Below, piece after piece: positions 41,238-52,994 of a DNA stretch of 64,000 nucleotides. The translations under genes and the position numbers were made by a program. The stretch is from contig NC_088644.1 of NCBI RefSeq assembly GCF_964019385.1, forward strand, positions 37,668,942-37,732,941, written 5' to 3'. The notes under the pieces were generated by a model. The model was given only the letters and a program-made list of their open reading frames with translations, was not told the DNA's origin and made no database searches. The stretch is from Sycon ciliatum (Eukaryota; Porifera; Calcarea; Leucosolenida; Sycettidae). Every line of letters starts with the position of its first letter. The first letter of the stretch is position 1.

Positions 41238-42204
41238 TGTATAGACCACACTTTTCGGGTGATGCAGCATGAACCAGTGCACTGTGAACGGAACACCGAA
41301 CGCGAAGTACCGGTAGTTCTGATATAGTCGTTTGTTCGTCGCCTCTCCAGGTTTTGAAACTTTTGATCCACTTATTGGTTTGACTGAGGCGAATGCGGAT
41401 TGTCACACACTTTCTTTGGTTTGTCTCCCAAGACGAAGCCTCATGAACTCTGCTGCTTGTTGGTAGCTGACAAGACCGTGGGGAAAAGCGATACTGATAG
41501 CGATCAAGTGAAGACGACGAAATAGTAGATATTGTAATTATTTGAAAATAATTTGAGGTGCTCTGTTCGTCTGTCACCTACCGGCGTGGAGGCGATTTAT
41601 TCCCTACAAATCAAAGACTACAATGAAGAAGTGTCAGACACTGACGTCCGTCCCATGGCTTAGTCAAATGGTGTAAGAGTATCCGAAATAAGATGGATTG
41701 TTTGTGATCGTGTGGAACAAATTTGACAAGACCAGGAGAGCGTGAATGGGTACATCTACACGTACATGTAGAACCAATGACATTGAGTTAGTAGTAGGCT
41801 AACTGCTGCAAAGATTTATCTTTCAGGTCTGTGAAAGAAGGAATTTCACTGTACTAGAAACCAAAGTTTGCATTGCACGGCGATGCTCATTACTATGCGT
41901 CTTTGTCATTTCGTTCAATATTTCTATGACAACTCGTGTGCTGGACGAGCATTTGTTGTCATTGACTCAATTTCGTTTACTCTCCATAGGCTATTGGATT
42001 ATTTTCCTTACTCGGTCTATTTATAACCAGTATCTATATGAAAGTGTGGTGTGTCTCTATGGTTACCGGTGTTCGGCACACCCGGTTCATGTACTTGTAG
42101 CATGTTGCAAATTAAGATGCTCTTGTTTGTTGCTGATAGAAAGATTGCCACTTCCCTAGTTTTGTTTCACCAATAATGGCAATATGCTTTTCTTTTGATA
42201 ACTA
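41238..42204. other. No supported gene
   Basis: Frames are short. No structure stands out. Confidence 0.45.
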
Positions 42205-42392
42205 TAGTCAACTTCGCTAATAACGACTGCGGATGTAACGACAATTCGCGAATAACGACAGCATTTCTATGCCCAGAGCAAAGTCCCTTCCACCTGAAAT
42301 ACATATAATGAGACTTCGGGTATAACGACACTTCGCGAATAAGGACACTTTTCTGATGCCCCGCAGAGTGTCGTTATAAGCGAAGCTGACTG
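42205..42392. mobile_element. pogo/Tigger-like MITE (188 bp, TA target)
   Basis: TIRs CAGTCARCTTCGCTWATAACGAC (first base T on the left), with TA duplicated outside. Internal copies of ATAACGAC resemble the tandem half-sites typical of pogo-type ends. No ORF. Confidence 0.7.
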
Positions 42393-42518
42393 TATAGCCA
42401 CTTCCCCTTTTAGACTTTATCTGGAAGGCCCATTCTTGCATATTCAAGCAGCAGCCAAGGGAGCTAGCTCGTTTGGTTATGCTGGTAGAAGGACTGGGTC
42501 CGACCCACCGTCCGAGGG

Positions 42519-42592
42519 GATCCACAGGATTTCCTGTGGATATGAGATCCCCTCGTTTGAGGGGATTATGAGCCATAATCCCCTCAAACTAG
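42519..42592. repeat. Two short inverted repeats
   Basis: ATCCACAGGA/TCCTGTGGAT around TT, and GTTTGAGGGGATTAT/ATAATCCCCTCAAAC around GAGCC. They may be MITE ends or a structured element. Confidence 0.55.
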
Positions 42593-42717
42593 GGGAAATA
42601 TCCGTAGATCACCTGAAAAGGGTGGTCTATGTACATGTACATGTATGACGTGTAGATCTACACTGCACCTGATGAGTGCTAGTGGTGGTCTTATCTGGAA
42701 GGGACGAGGTACTAGTA

Positions 42718-42870
42718 GTAGTAGGCACCGGCAGATTATGCCAGCATACATGCATAGCATGGGATCAACATGACTTTGTGCACTGCATGCACGCAGCGTT
42801 CTGCAGGCGCTGAGCTGAGGGCGCCGGCGCCCCCTGGCCCGGTCAATCGACTAGGTTTCCGTATACAGTA
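42718..42870. repeat. Dispersed repeat also present near 21.8 and 23.6 kb
   Basis: Shares GCAGATTATGCCAGCATAC with 21,821, and GTGCACTGCATGCACGCAGC plus CGGTCAATCGACT with 23,575-23,655. The family is unknown. The interspersed pieces suggest a mosaic or fragmented element. Confidence 0.5.
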
Positions 42871-42962
42871 CTACTACTAGTAGTAGTACAGTAGACTTGT
42901 ACGCCCAAGAACGTCCAGGCTGGAAATCTAAGAACGCCCTAGCCGAACTCCAAGATTTTTAA

Positions 42963-43823
42963 AGGGGAAGTATACCCTAAAATCAAATTTTCACCAGTTG
43001 TAGTCTTCTGGGTGCTGAGTCGAATGGTCTTGGTCCGAGGAAGCTGCGACGCTCCCTTCCTACTTGAATCCCAATCGAACTCGCGCACTTCCACCGAAAC
43101 TGGGTGACTGCGCCCTACTAGATGGGGATTTGTATGCAAAATGTCACTAAAAGCGCCATTTCGTTCTTATAAAAGCACGGATGACCGCGATTGGCCCATA
43201 TGTTGTAGTCTTTTGGACGCTGAGTCGACTGGTTTTGGTCCGAAAAGGCTGCGATGCAGCGTTCCTCCTTTATTCCCAATCGAACATGGTTGAACAAGCG
43301 GTCACGTGCTCCTGGGTGCCCAAATCACCTGGTCACCGCGCCAGCAGGCGAGAACTTTCACACCAAGGTTCAACTCGAGTTCAACTCGAGTGACAGGACT
43401 GCACCCAAAAAAGGTCAAACAGGCTAGTAAGTTGTACCCTGCAGGCACGGTGACCAGGTGACTGGCGTACGCAGGAGCACGTGACCGCTTGTTCAACCAT
43501 GTTCGATTGGGAATAAAGGAGGAACGCTGCATCGCAGCCTTTTCGGACCAAAACCAGTCGACTCAGCGTCCAAAAGACTACAACATATGGGCCAATCGCG
43601 GTCATCCGTGCTTTTATAAGAACGAAATGGCGCTTTTAGTGACATTTTGCATACAAATCCCCATCTAGTAGGGCGCAGTCACCCAGTTTCGGTGGAAGTG
43701 CGCGAGTTCGATTGGGATTCAAGTAGGAAGGGAGCGTCTCAGCTTCCTCGGACCAAGACCATTCGACTCAGCACCCCGAAGACTACAACTGGTGAAAATT
43801 TGATTTTAGGGTATACTTCCCCT
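42963..43823. mobile_element. 861-bp foldback element, TTAA target
   Basis: Two near-identical arms of ~390 bp (42,963-43,350 and 43,440-43,823) around a ~90-bp centre. The ends read AGGGGAAGTATACCC and lie inside TTAA (42,959-42,962 and 43,824-43,827). TTAA targets are used by piggyBac and Kolobok families; which applies is unclear. The paired 70-codon frames on opposite strands are mirror images produced by the palindrome. Confidence 0.85.
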
Positions 43824-43872
43824 TTAAGAACGCGACATTTTTTTGGTATTGTAATAACTACTACAGTACAAT

Positions 43873-44308
43873 CAAGAGTCCATAACCCAGGGTTATGGAC
43901 TCTTGAAACCAAAAATAGAAATCTGATATCAACTTCCTACTCCCTGCTACAATGAAATAGGGCTTGAAAGTGATGACGTCAAAACGGCCAGGGAGTAGGA
44001 AGTTGACATCAGATTTCTATTTTTGGATCCACTAAGGTGTGACTTTGCTATTGCCTAAGTATGTGGGTGCATAGCAACCCACTCATGTCGCATGCAGGTG
44101 TGACTTTTATTTCGCCACCAGTTGTAACCCCGCGCCCCCCAGTAGCCAAATCAGTCAGTTTCACTGGCTACATCACCATGCTGTGGGTAAGACCGCTTGA
44201 AATGTGCTTGGATTCATACAAAAACTGGATCCAAGTGGATCCAGTTTTTGAATTTTTGAAATAATTGTTGCTATGCTGTGACGTAGCACTTTCAAGCCCT
44301 ATCTTCTG
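43873..44308. repeat. Cluster of perfect and near-perfect palindromes
   Basis: A perfect 33-nt palindrome at 43,873-43,905 (arms CAAGAGTCCATAACCC). A 38-bp inverted pair, with one mismatch, at 43,909-43,946 and 43,989-44,026. AAAAACTGGATCC with its complement around AAGT at about 44,219-44,248. ATAGGGCTTGAAAGTG near 43,957 with its complement near 44,288. They are nested rather than tandem. Confidence 0.85.
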
Positions 44309-44665
44309 AAAAGGAGAGAGAGAAAGAGACGTGATATTTGAGCGCCGGTTTGTTTTGCAAGCGGATTGCACCTTCATGATCTTGTCCGAGTACACGAAAA
44401 ACAAGTCACAAACTTTTAATAAAAAAATGAAGATCTTGTCGGATCCTCACGAAAACATCACAATAGTGCAGCGCTACATACTACACGTGGATGTAAAGAG
44501 TACAACCGGTACATGTAGCGCAAAGACTGTGCATTGTACATGAGCGTCACGGGGCATGTTGGACGCGTAAGAACGCGAAAATTAACGTAGCCTGGGGCGC
44601 TGAAAAATAAGAACTTTGTTAGGCTGGCCCTCTGAAACCGCGTTCTTGGGCGTACGAGGCTACTG

Positions 44666-44817
44666 TACTGTTTGTGCAATTGCGTTGAGAAACACAACCA
44701 GCTAGTAATAGGCGATTCACACGACAGGTAAATCCACGTTTACAGGAAAGTCACCATGGAGATATTCCTGCGGGCGACCAAAATTTGCCCGCGGGAATCA
44801 AAAGTGTCCATGGCCTT
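44666..44817. other. No supported gene
   Basis: A short spacer between the TIR element and the LTR. A small inverted repeat (TTCCTGCGGGC with GCCCGCGGGAA) lies at about 44,764-44,796. Confidence 0.4.
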
Positions 44818-45056
44818 TGTAGTGTCATGTGACTAGATGCATGAAGCCCATGCATACATGCATTCCGATATCATTCCCATCATCATGATCCACTTACATG
44901 ATCTAGCATTCCATTCCTCCTTCCCACTTTAGCCGTATGTATATATCTAGTAGATTGCATGTGTTCTAGGTTCTTTGTCTTATCGGAGTACAACAGTTAG
45001 AACTAATGTCTTGGCTCTCTGGTTGGTCTGGTTAGACTAAAGTACGAAACACTACA
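44818..45056 (+). mobile_element. Gypsy-type 5' LTR (239 bp)
   Basis: Begins TGTAGTGT and ends ACACTACA, an 8-bp perfect inverted end pair with the TG...CA signature. A TATATA-type motif is near 44,940. A primer-binding-like TGGTGGCAGCGG follows directly at 45,057. No 3' LTR is seen in the window. Confidence 0.7.
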
Positions 45057-45071
45057 TGGTGGCAGCGGTCC
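45057..45071 (+). promoter_or_regulatory. Primer binding site of LTR element
   Basis: TGGTGGCAGCGGTCC starts directly after the LTR, as expected for a site complementary to a tRNA 3' end (TGG is complementary to CCA). The tRNA species is not assigned. Confidence 0.55.
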
Positions 45072-45078
45072 AGAAGCC

Positions 45079-45375
45079 ATGTCTTCTTCGGACCCCAGCT
45101 CGGTTCAGCCCGCTTCCCGCGGATCTTCCCCCGCCGGTGGCGGAGGCAGCAATGGTGGTTCAGGTAGCTCCTCCGGTGGAGCGCCTTCTACGTCTTCTTC
45201 GGCGCCCGAGCCCGCCCAGGTTTCTCTTCCGGGGATGGTTCACTTCTCACAGGTGTCCCCTCCATCATCGTTCAATTTCCAGGCTGCAGATCAGTGGGAC
45301 CGCTGGCTGCGTTGTTTTAACCGCTATCGTCAGGCGCACAGCCATGCATGGCTCCTGGTCAGAACTATCACATGA
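45079..45375 (+). pseudogene. Gag N-terminal fragment of Gypsy-like element
   Basis: The frame starts with a Ser/Gly/Pro-rich stretch and then FNFQAADQWDRWLRCFNRYR, the typical gag motif F-x-F-x5-W-x2-W-x3-F-x-R-Y-R. After about 45,335 the similarity ends and an unrelated stop follows, so pol and the rest of gag are missing. Confidence 0.7.
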
Positions 45376-45717
45376 CAGGATTTCGGCTTTAATACAGTCT
45401 GCACATTTTTATTATACTAGTACATGTACATGTATTTAAGCGAAGCGGCACACAACGCAACGTCGCTAGCATGACCAGGAGGCAAGCAGAACAACTCGTG
45501 ACTATCACTATCAGACCTCTTCATTTAATATTACTAATATTTACTTGTACCAGTTCATGCACATGTACATGTACATGTGCATGACTGTACAATGAAAGAC
45601 TGTGGATGCTCTACAGGTAGTGATAAGGGGTCCATTGGAACTATCAACTGCCACGGTACCAGTAAATCTACAGTTCTATATGATTTTACATGTATTAAAT
45701 TTTAGTTACATGCCAAA
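45376..45717. other. No supported gene
   Basis: Spacer between the gag fragment and the recognised start of copy B. It may belong to the duplicated block, whose left edge in copy A is outside the window. Confidence 0.4.
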
Positions 45718-45737
45718 GCACAATGCATACAATGCAT

Positions 45738-48603
45738 ACATGTATCATGCACGTAATGATCACATTAGGCCCATGACAGCATTGATTGCCGGTCTTCTTG
45801 TCATTCTTGACATGTTGACAGATAGCGCTGGGGTGAAACTTGCACACGTGCGTATTCATCCTGCTGTTCCTACGGCGTGAAACCAAGCCTGTCAGTGTCT
45901 TTGGCACCATGGAAGATGAGGCTTAGCTGAGTCAGTGGACCCCTTGCACCGACAGTTACGATAAGACGAACGGGAACTGGCAGCTGGCATAGGGACTTCC
46001 CATATCTCATTATTATCTAGAGTACGGCCCTACGTGCACCGGTGCATGTAACTCCAAGCGGAGTCAAGGTAAACATTCCCACGGCTAAGGACGATAGAAA
46101 TTAAATGTGCTGCCTATCCATGTACATGGATCATCTATGGGAAACATGACCGGGGATGGGCGCCGGTACAGGCACAGAATCATTATCACCCACCTCCATT
46201 TTGTAAACGACCTTACTTGAGGCAAACAAACAGAGACAAGGCCGCCCATGAGTACGATAAGTCTGACCTAGACAGTGCCTCCTGACGATCGGAATTCGTC
46301 CAGAGAACTTCCTCAGACCTCTCTGCCTCTGCCTCCCGAACGCCACTCAATCTCTTGCTGCATAGCCATCATGATCAGTGAACAAAGCAAACAAATCAAG
46401 TGTCCATTGCCCGGCTATCCTGGATGGGATCATTGGGATGTCTATGACGTTGTGTCTACATTCTCAGGTCATGCACACATGTAATTATTGAGTTTGAGAT
46501 CATGTGCCACGACGGCAAGGACGACACCTTGCGAGTCGAAGGGAATTGTTTGGCATAAGCTTCGTTGCAATGGCCCAAGGAGGTTCTGGAGCCCTGCCAA
46601 TAACATGTAGAACTAGTAGTGAGCTTGTTGGAAACAGGAACAATGCTAAGGCATGCAGTATGGGCGCACGCAGGTGGTCTTATTATCTTTTGCAAGAAAA
46701 ATGCCCGACCGCTACCGCGACCACAACAAGTATTACATGAACCGTTCCCACCAACACGTGGATAATTTCAGCCGAGCGCGCACGTGTTCTGTGGGAAGGG
46801 AAAGAGTTGCGCAACAATAGGACAGGGGCGCCAACAAACACTGCCTTCTTCCAAAGCGCTTCATACTTGTACATGCACATGTACATGTACATGTACCTCC
46901 TGCAGCACACACGTACACGTACATGTATGTACACTGTAGGGTAGGTGTTTTAAATCAGTAATCTGGAGCAGTGGAGGGACGGTGCTGCGCAATGCATAAA
47001 CATGTGCAATGACGATTTCATATGTACATGTAGCTAGTTAGGAGTCCTTCGACAAAGTACTTTACTTGCATATGTACATGCATACATGTATGTATATGTA
47101 CATGTATATTGGATGCAGTGAAAAGTATGTTCTAACCAAGCAACTCTGAAGTCCACTGCTTCACATGACTGTAAATCCTTTTGGTCTCTGCCTGTGTACG
47201 AGTACTCACTGTGTTAGTCTGTTTAAATTGTGTGTGCCCAACTGGAAGAAAGGACCATGCAACTTAACTTAAATACTAGTATTAGTAGTAACCTTGTTTT
47301 GCACAGATGTTAGGCAACACAGTTTGCAACACAGTTTGCACAAGATGTTGTAAGTACAAAATGTAGAGTACGGTAATTTTGGACGGTTGTTGTTGTTGTT
47401 CTTTTTATTTGAATTCGCAATACCAAACGGGCAACGGTTGCGATCTCGAGTTGAGTGACTTGACTTGAGGACGCTTTGACCACTACGCAACTGCTTATCC
47501 ATGCTCTACGACTAGGTACTGCATTGTACATTGTACGTGTACATGGTCATGCACATTTGTGCCAGAGAACTACATATACATTGTACATGTACATTGTACA
47601 TGCATGATGGTATCAACAAGAGCTTCTGTTGAATTACAATTCTGCATGAACACTCTATAGGATACATGCTCAACTGTTAGTAATTGCTTACATGTGTACG
47701 ACAGCGGGCATACTGGGGTTCAACCCACTCAACCCTTCTAACGCTATATACATGTAAGTATATTGCTACTACACACACCTTACAATAATGTATAGTGCCG
47801 ATTGGTAAACTACAGTCCGCCAACTGCCACAACAGTACAATGTAGTAGTGTTTGAAGTCATCTTGCCCATTTCACCAGGTAATTTAGTTTGCATTGATTC
47901 AACTAATACATGATGTAGCCTTGTAGGCTCAGGAACTCGCATCGGAACCTCCACCAGTCCACCACCACAAAGAAACGCGCTGGTACTGTTCCCAGGTTCC
48001 TATGTACAATGTGAATGGGTATTATCTCCCATGATGCGCACCTGACCTCGTGTCGAGGCGGTGGTTGAATTAACTAACTACTCGCATGCCATGCAGATGA
48101 CAAGATGTCTGAACCTACAGGTTGAGGCGATTGATGATTCATAATATTGACATTATGGTATGTATGGAACTGGAATGATTACATCGGCTTGCTGTCATCT
48201 TCTGGCAAGTTCTGCATTTCTGGCTGGCAAACAAAGCAAGTATTTTACTTAGCGCCTCTGCGCTCCGATGCACAGTATAGCCGAGTATTCAGAATTTCAG
48301 CGCATACACTTGGCAGTTGTCAGAGCATTCCCCGGATTCAACAAGTACATTTTCATTGAATTAATTGCGGGCAGAGCATCGTAATCCAGTTCTCACCCAT
48401 TCATTCCCCATGCACGGAGCTGCCTTAGCCTACATACTAGTAGTACATTGTCTACCCTAACGTAGGGGACCAGTAGGGTGATGTCTACTGTGCATGTACA
48501 CATGTTTCAACGCACATGCACACATGTACATGTACATGAACAATGTACATAACGATTTTATAAAGAGGACCAAATGTTTACATGTTTACATGCTTATATC
48601 ACA
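45738..48603. other. Copy B left part: no supported gene
   Basis: Equivalent to 66-2,760 of copy A, including a truncated LINE or SINE 3' end with (AAC)n on the minus strand at about 47,388-47,470. No ORF has a domain. Confidence 0.5.
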
Positions 48604-48713
48604 CACAAAATGCACAATGGAGTTTTACAGAGTTGTCGCAACTCGGAGTTTCTTGCTCCATGCAATCATCAGGCGACTACTCCGCTGGCAGAAGGAAGTT
48701 TTCCTCCTTACAC
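48604..48713 (-). mobile_element. Short hammerhead-bearing insertion (class P), only in copy B
   Basis: About 110 bp replacing the small palindrome present in copy A at 2,762-2,792. On the minus strand it holds ~35 bp, the ribozyme, and a ~30-nt tail containing CATTGTGC, the same layout as the other class P 3' ends. Confidence 0.6.
48635..48677 (-). ncRNA. Type I hammerhead ribozyme (class P), intact
   Basis: Minus strand: stem I GTCGC pairs perfectly with GCGAC. Core CTGATGA. Stem II TTGC/GCAA around ATGGA. Core GAAA. Stem III ACT/AGT around CCG. The cleavage triplet is GTT, which is allowed (NUH) though usually slower than GTC. Compared with 17,742, stems I and II differ on both strands and still pair. 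Confidence 0.88.
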
Positions 48714-48871
48714 GTTTATATCTGTAGTTGTTCAACACTGACCAAGGCATACCTTTACCATTACATGTACATGACCATGTTAAACCTTTGCTCCTTTCTT
48801 TTGGCTACTTGTATCCATCCTATCCCCCCCCTAGTAAATCCACATGTACAGTGTACATGTACAAATGTACA

Positions 48872-49140
48872 TGCGCTGAGCTGTGCTGAGGAGCTCTAAC
48901 AGAGCGAAACAGTTGCTGTCCACAGATTTGAGTGTTAATGTGTACATGTATGTGCAATACTTTGATTTGAAGACAAGAGGATGGATACAGTGAGATCTGG
49001 GCGGTGATTTTGGCCCAATGCACTGATTATGTGCTGTAGAACGATAGCCACCCATGCCACGGGTCAGGATAAGAAAGAGGGTATGTAACAGTACTAATGC
49101 TCCTCTGTGAAAGGGTCGGGGACGGTGCACCTGATGTACA
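48872..49140 (+). mobile_element. Copy-B-only insertion that starts with a class R hammerhead
   Basis: Occupies the place of the foldback cluster of copy A. It begins a few bases before the ribozyme. After the predicted cleavage site the sequence reads CACAGATTTGAGTG, like the unit start CGCAGATTGAGT at 60,830. The remaining ~200 bp is unassigned. Confidence 0.5.
48881..48925 (+). ncRNA. Type I hammerhead ribozyme (class R), intact
   Basis: Stem I CTGTG (48,881-48,885) pairs with CACAG (48,921-48,925). Core CTGAGGA fits CUGANGA. Stem II GCTC/GAGC closes TAACA. GAAA is at 48,906-48,909. Stem III ACAG/CTGT closes TTG. The cleavage triplet is GTC. It is the intact form of the decayed motifs at 16,813 and 60,547. 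Confidence 0.9.
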
Positions 49141-49147
49141 TGACATG

Positions 49148-50752
49148 TACATGAGTACACGTAGTGACGTACTTGTACTGTACTTATACATGCGAGCTGT
49201 TGTGCAATAACATCATTGTACATGTATCTGGTGACCGCAGAGATACACATTAGAGCAACTCCATGAATACAGTATTTTTGACAATGCACAGCCGGTCAGC
49301 CGCCCCCGTACACACGTGAGTCCTCCGGTTCGGTAGAGTGCTCAACCAGAGTCCATGTTTACTAGTATTCGAACAGAGCTGCTATTATTTTTGACAACGA
49401 TGATGTGTGGTGCTCTGTGAGTGTGACCTGCTTGTACAGGTACGTCATGTACATGTACATGTATATTCGGAGACATTGATCATAGTGCTTGGCGTCACTA
49501 GAAACTACAAGCCACGCACAGTAGATCTACATTTTGTACAATGACTACACTGTATGTACATGACATCCCGTGGAATGCCTCGTGCTTTGTGGTATCCTCC
49601 ACGAAGTATTCAAGCCTTCGAGAACTGTTACCTATGTCCATGTTTGGTGCACGCGTCACATGTTCTCGTTCTGTATGACGACATGGGCAACCTCGTTTGG
49701 CGGGCATGATGTCATTTTGACGGCCACATACATGTACATGTACACGAGTACTTAACTAATAATAATTACTTGTAGTAGTGAGCCATGCCATGCGCCAGTG
49801 CCCAGTGCCAGTGCAGTGGCAGTGGCCCAGTGCAGACATGTCGACAGTGCAGTGCCCACGCCACATCTCAGCCTCAGGTGCGACGATATGATGGGTAGAG
49901 TTGGCACATGGTAGAATAGTTTTGTAACCATACGGCATACGGGCATACGCCATGATGATATGGCTGGCCTAGCTAGGTTGACCTGGTTGTCAGCACTCAG
50001 GCCCTCAGCAGCATGCTAGCAGTGCAGTGGGATGTTTCGTGCGTCACACGGCGTGCAAATCTCAGCTGGAGCTCACTGAGCCTATCAAACTGTATGACAA
50101 GTCATGTACATGTACATCTGGTACATGGCAGCTAGGGAAAATGTCCAGACCTCACACCCACGCGCACAGACTCTGTACAGCTAGCCATCAATAGGCATCA
50201 TGTACTGATGTTGTGATCGATCAGGTCATGACGTCAGTGGCTAGTCCACAACGTGCAACCGCATGGCTACATCATGTAGACATCTACATGTACATGATTA
50301 ATCTAGGACTAGGGCTAGCTAGCTGGGTACCTGATGTCGTTTAAATCAGTAGTACAGTAAAAATAATTGATAATTATTACATGTACAAACATGTACATTG
50401 TACATGACATAATTATACAATACATTGTGCGACCACAATACGTAGCCAGTCTCTACATCGGTTACATACATTGCACATGTGTGGCGGGCCTGGAGGCAAA
50501 ACAACCTAACAACTCGTTACTAACTTTATTAAAACAATTCTCTACATAATCTGCGGACGGCATGTAGTGTACATGTACATGTAGAAATGCGCAATTTGCA
50601 TGTGCGTAACTGCATTATGCTACATTTTACAAATATTCACAAGTACCATTATTCACAAGCTTGATTGACGGAAAAGGGAAAACCTCGGCCGCATACCCCT
50701 GGCGCATACCCCTGCCCTGGCCGTGTCACCCTACATGTACAATTATTATGTA
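49148..50752. other. Copy B: no supported gene
   Basis: Equivalent to 4,361-6,536 of copy A without the 401-bp TIR element and its neighbour. Short frames and TACATG runs only. Confidence 0.5.
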
Positions 50753-50850
50753 GTTGTTGTTGAAATTTTATTTTGTATCGCAGACCAAACGGGCAATGGT
50801 GCCCAATATTATGATGGCGATAAAATAGTGCACGGCAGTATTACCACTTT
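50753..50850 (-). mobile_element. Truncated LINE or SINE 3' end (copy B)
   Basis: The counterpart of 6,537-6,640, with a shortened (AAC)n tail of about two units on the minus strand. Confidence 0.5.
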
Positions 50851-51033
50851 CATGCTTTTCAGTGTGTGAGACTTCATTCACTCGTTTTCTCTTTCTTTTC
50901 TTCTTCTTTTTAGGAGATTGAGTGTTTCTTACATACAGGTACATGTACCTTCATCTGCTGTTGCTTTGCGCCTTCTTTTTGACGGTTGCTGCTGCTAATT
51001 TGGATTGGAATAAAAACGATTCGCCCACCACTG

Positions 51034-51034
<1 letters not shown>

Positions 51035-51120
<86 letters not shown>
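51035..51120. repeat. (TAG)n microsatellite
   Basis: About 28 TAG units, against a handful of interrupted units in copy A (6,836-6,863). It creates artefactual poly-Ser, poly-Val and poly-Tyr frames. Confidence 0.95.
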
Positions 51121-51121
<1 letters not shown>

Positions 51122-51727
51122 AAATGACCGTTGCGTTGACCGCGTACATGTATATGAAAAATACAATGATGTAATAATATTAATGATGGGTCCTTGACTA
51201 GGTCATCAAGACTCATCATGATTCATGGTCAAACCCAAAGGACGCACGTGCGTGCACGTGCGGGGTAGTACTAGTGTCTGCCCAGTTTTCGTTTCAGTGA
51301 AACTGCCTTCCGAGGTTCATTGCACAGACATGTGCATGTACAAAGGTTGAAAGGCACCATCCAGTCACATCTCGTGGGAACACTTTACTACTACTGTACA
51401 CTGTCTGTAGTATACATGTAGTTCAGTACAGTAGAGGTCAGAGAGGTGATCTGAGCACGTCTAGGTACGTCTGCTACTCTTCGGTCGGTGCTGGACACGT
51501 CTGCTAGAATGTTCGATCGTCCACTCCACTTGTAGGCTAGGCCATACACAAGTCTGAGATCGTGAACGATTACCACTCTTGCGCACCGACACAATTTTGT
51601 TTACCTGCAAGTGTTAATAAAATCAAACCAGTCGGCAAAACATCACAAAGCGGTTCTTATACATGTACATTGTACATTGTACTAGCACATGTACATGACT
51701 TGTACATTTTTACTGGAATTATGGACA

Positions 51728-52722
51728 TTATGTGATCTTTGGCCTGTCCTTACCCTTGGCCTTGGCCCTGATTCTGCGATCCGAATTTTCGCACACATCG
51801 TGATCTTCATGCACATCTGTCAGCAAGATGTCCGGTACGTTCCTACCTGTACAAGTACGTCTATCTACATTGTATGTGCAAAGGCAGAACGCGTGGGCAG
51901 AGGCTCCTCTATCAGACCGCTCCTGCTCGCCCCAGCCGCAATGAACTGGCAAGGTCTTGGGTCGTCACGAAGGCACATGCCAGTTCACTGAAACGCTTTG
52001 GCCCAGTTTGGGGAGTCATGCATGATTGCGGACAACACCTTTCCACTGTAAGTCATGTTGGTAACAGCACAGTTACGAGGAATCTCACTCAGAAAATTAA
52101 ACAATCCAGCCCAGGGTACAACTGGCCTGCCACCAACTGATTGTCACGAAACAATCAAAATGGTTGCCTAACCGTCACTCGAGGCAGAGTTATAAGATCT
52201 GCTCCGAGGCCGAATCGTTCAGACCTTCAATTGTTGTTGTAGTGCGGAGTTCACAAAGCAGAAATTGGTATTAGAGCGCTGCCATTTCTTTCTGGCTTCC
52301 ATGTTCCATACTTACAGTTAGCTAGCATTTTAAACTGCTTTCTTCCAATTACTCCAGCACGGCAGCAGCAGTTTGCATTACCAGTCGACTGTAAAACGTT
52401 ACTAAAACGCCTCTGAGTCATTGCATAGTAGATCTGTAGTGACCTCACCTGGAATTACTCCCAGATCTTCAGCCTTCTGTGTGAAACACGCTGCCAGTTG
52501 TTTGGACGTGCAAGCTTGTGCTGCGGTGTGGATAAAATTCTTACAGTCGTAGACGTGCTTGCGCGTGTTGGAAATCTCTGCCAGCGTACATTGTATCTCT
52601 GTAGCAGACCTCACCCTCTGCAAGCCCGCGCGCGTCTCGCCGGCCAGACAACACCGAGTTGACCTGTCCGACGACCTGCATGCTGCAGGCAGACTGTGAC
52701 GCGCGGTCTGCGCACTCCACAA
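51728..52722 (-). CDS. Possible spliced gene of unknown function (copy B)
   Basis: The counterpart of 7,455-8,449. The terminal exon-like piece with DILLTDVHEDHDV is unchanged. The upstream exon-like piece differs from copy A by several amino-acid changes (for example SSMHKHVHDCKNC against SNTRKHVYDCKNF), which does not support strong constraint. Confidence 0.25.
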
Positions 52723-52922
52723 TCCAGCCCGGCCGAGATCTGCAGACGGGGCCTGTCGATGTCGCTAGCAGTACGCACTCTGACAACTCGCGCGCCACAG
52801 ACAAGCAGCAACCAAACATAAGCGTGGCTTGACACTTGACAGGAATTTGCTATCTCGGAATTGCTAGCTGAGGACAGTGACGCGTGACACTTGCGCACGA
52901 GCGCCTACTTGGACCAGTACAC

Positions 52923-52929
52923 TATAAAA
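52923..52929 (+). promoter_or_regulatory. TATA box (copy B)
   Basis: TATAAAA, 66 bp upstream of the ATG at 52,995, as in copy A. Confidence 0.65.
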
Positions 52930-52994
52930 GCCGTGACAGGCCGAGTTATCCATCAGAATCTTTATAACCCTGTGAGAATTAGTCGTCTGTAATT

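Larger units (their letters stand above)
42889..44665. mobile_element. 1.8-kb TIR element with nested palindromes (TA target)
   Basis: Outer TIRs read CAGTAG, two or three variable bases, then GTACGCCCAAGAACG, inverted at the right end (44,641-44,665), with TA on both sides. The interior contains the foldback at 42,963-43,823 and several more palindromes. No transposase frame is recognised, so it is probably a non-autonomous composite. Confidence 0.65.

Noticed and set aside
42664..42700. CTGATGAG as a further hammerhead
   Set aside because: No GAAA with flanking stems follows within range.
43181..43605. Two near-identical 70-codon frames on opposite strands
   Set aside because: They are mirror images created by the foldback at 42,963-43,823, not two genes.
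45040..45060. CGAAAC near the LTR end as part of a ribozyme
   Set aside because: No CUGANGA partner upstream; it is the LTR terminus next to the primer binding site.
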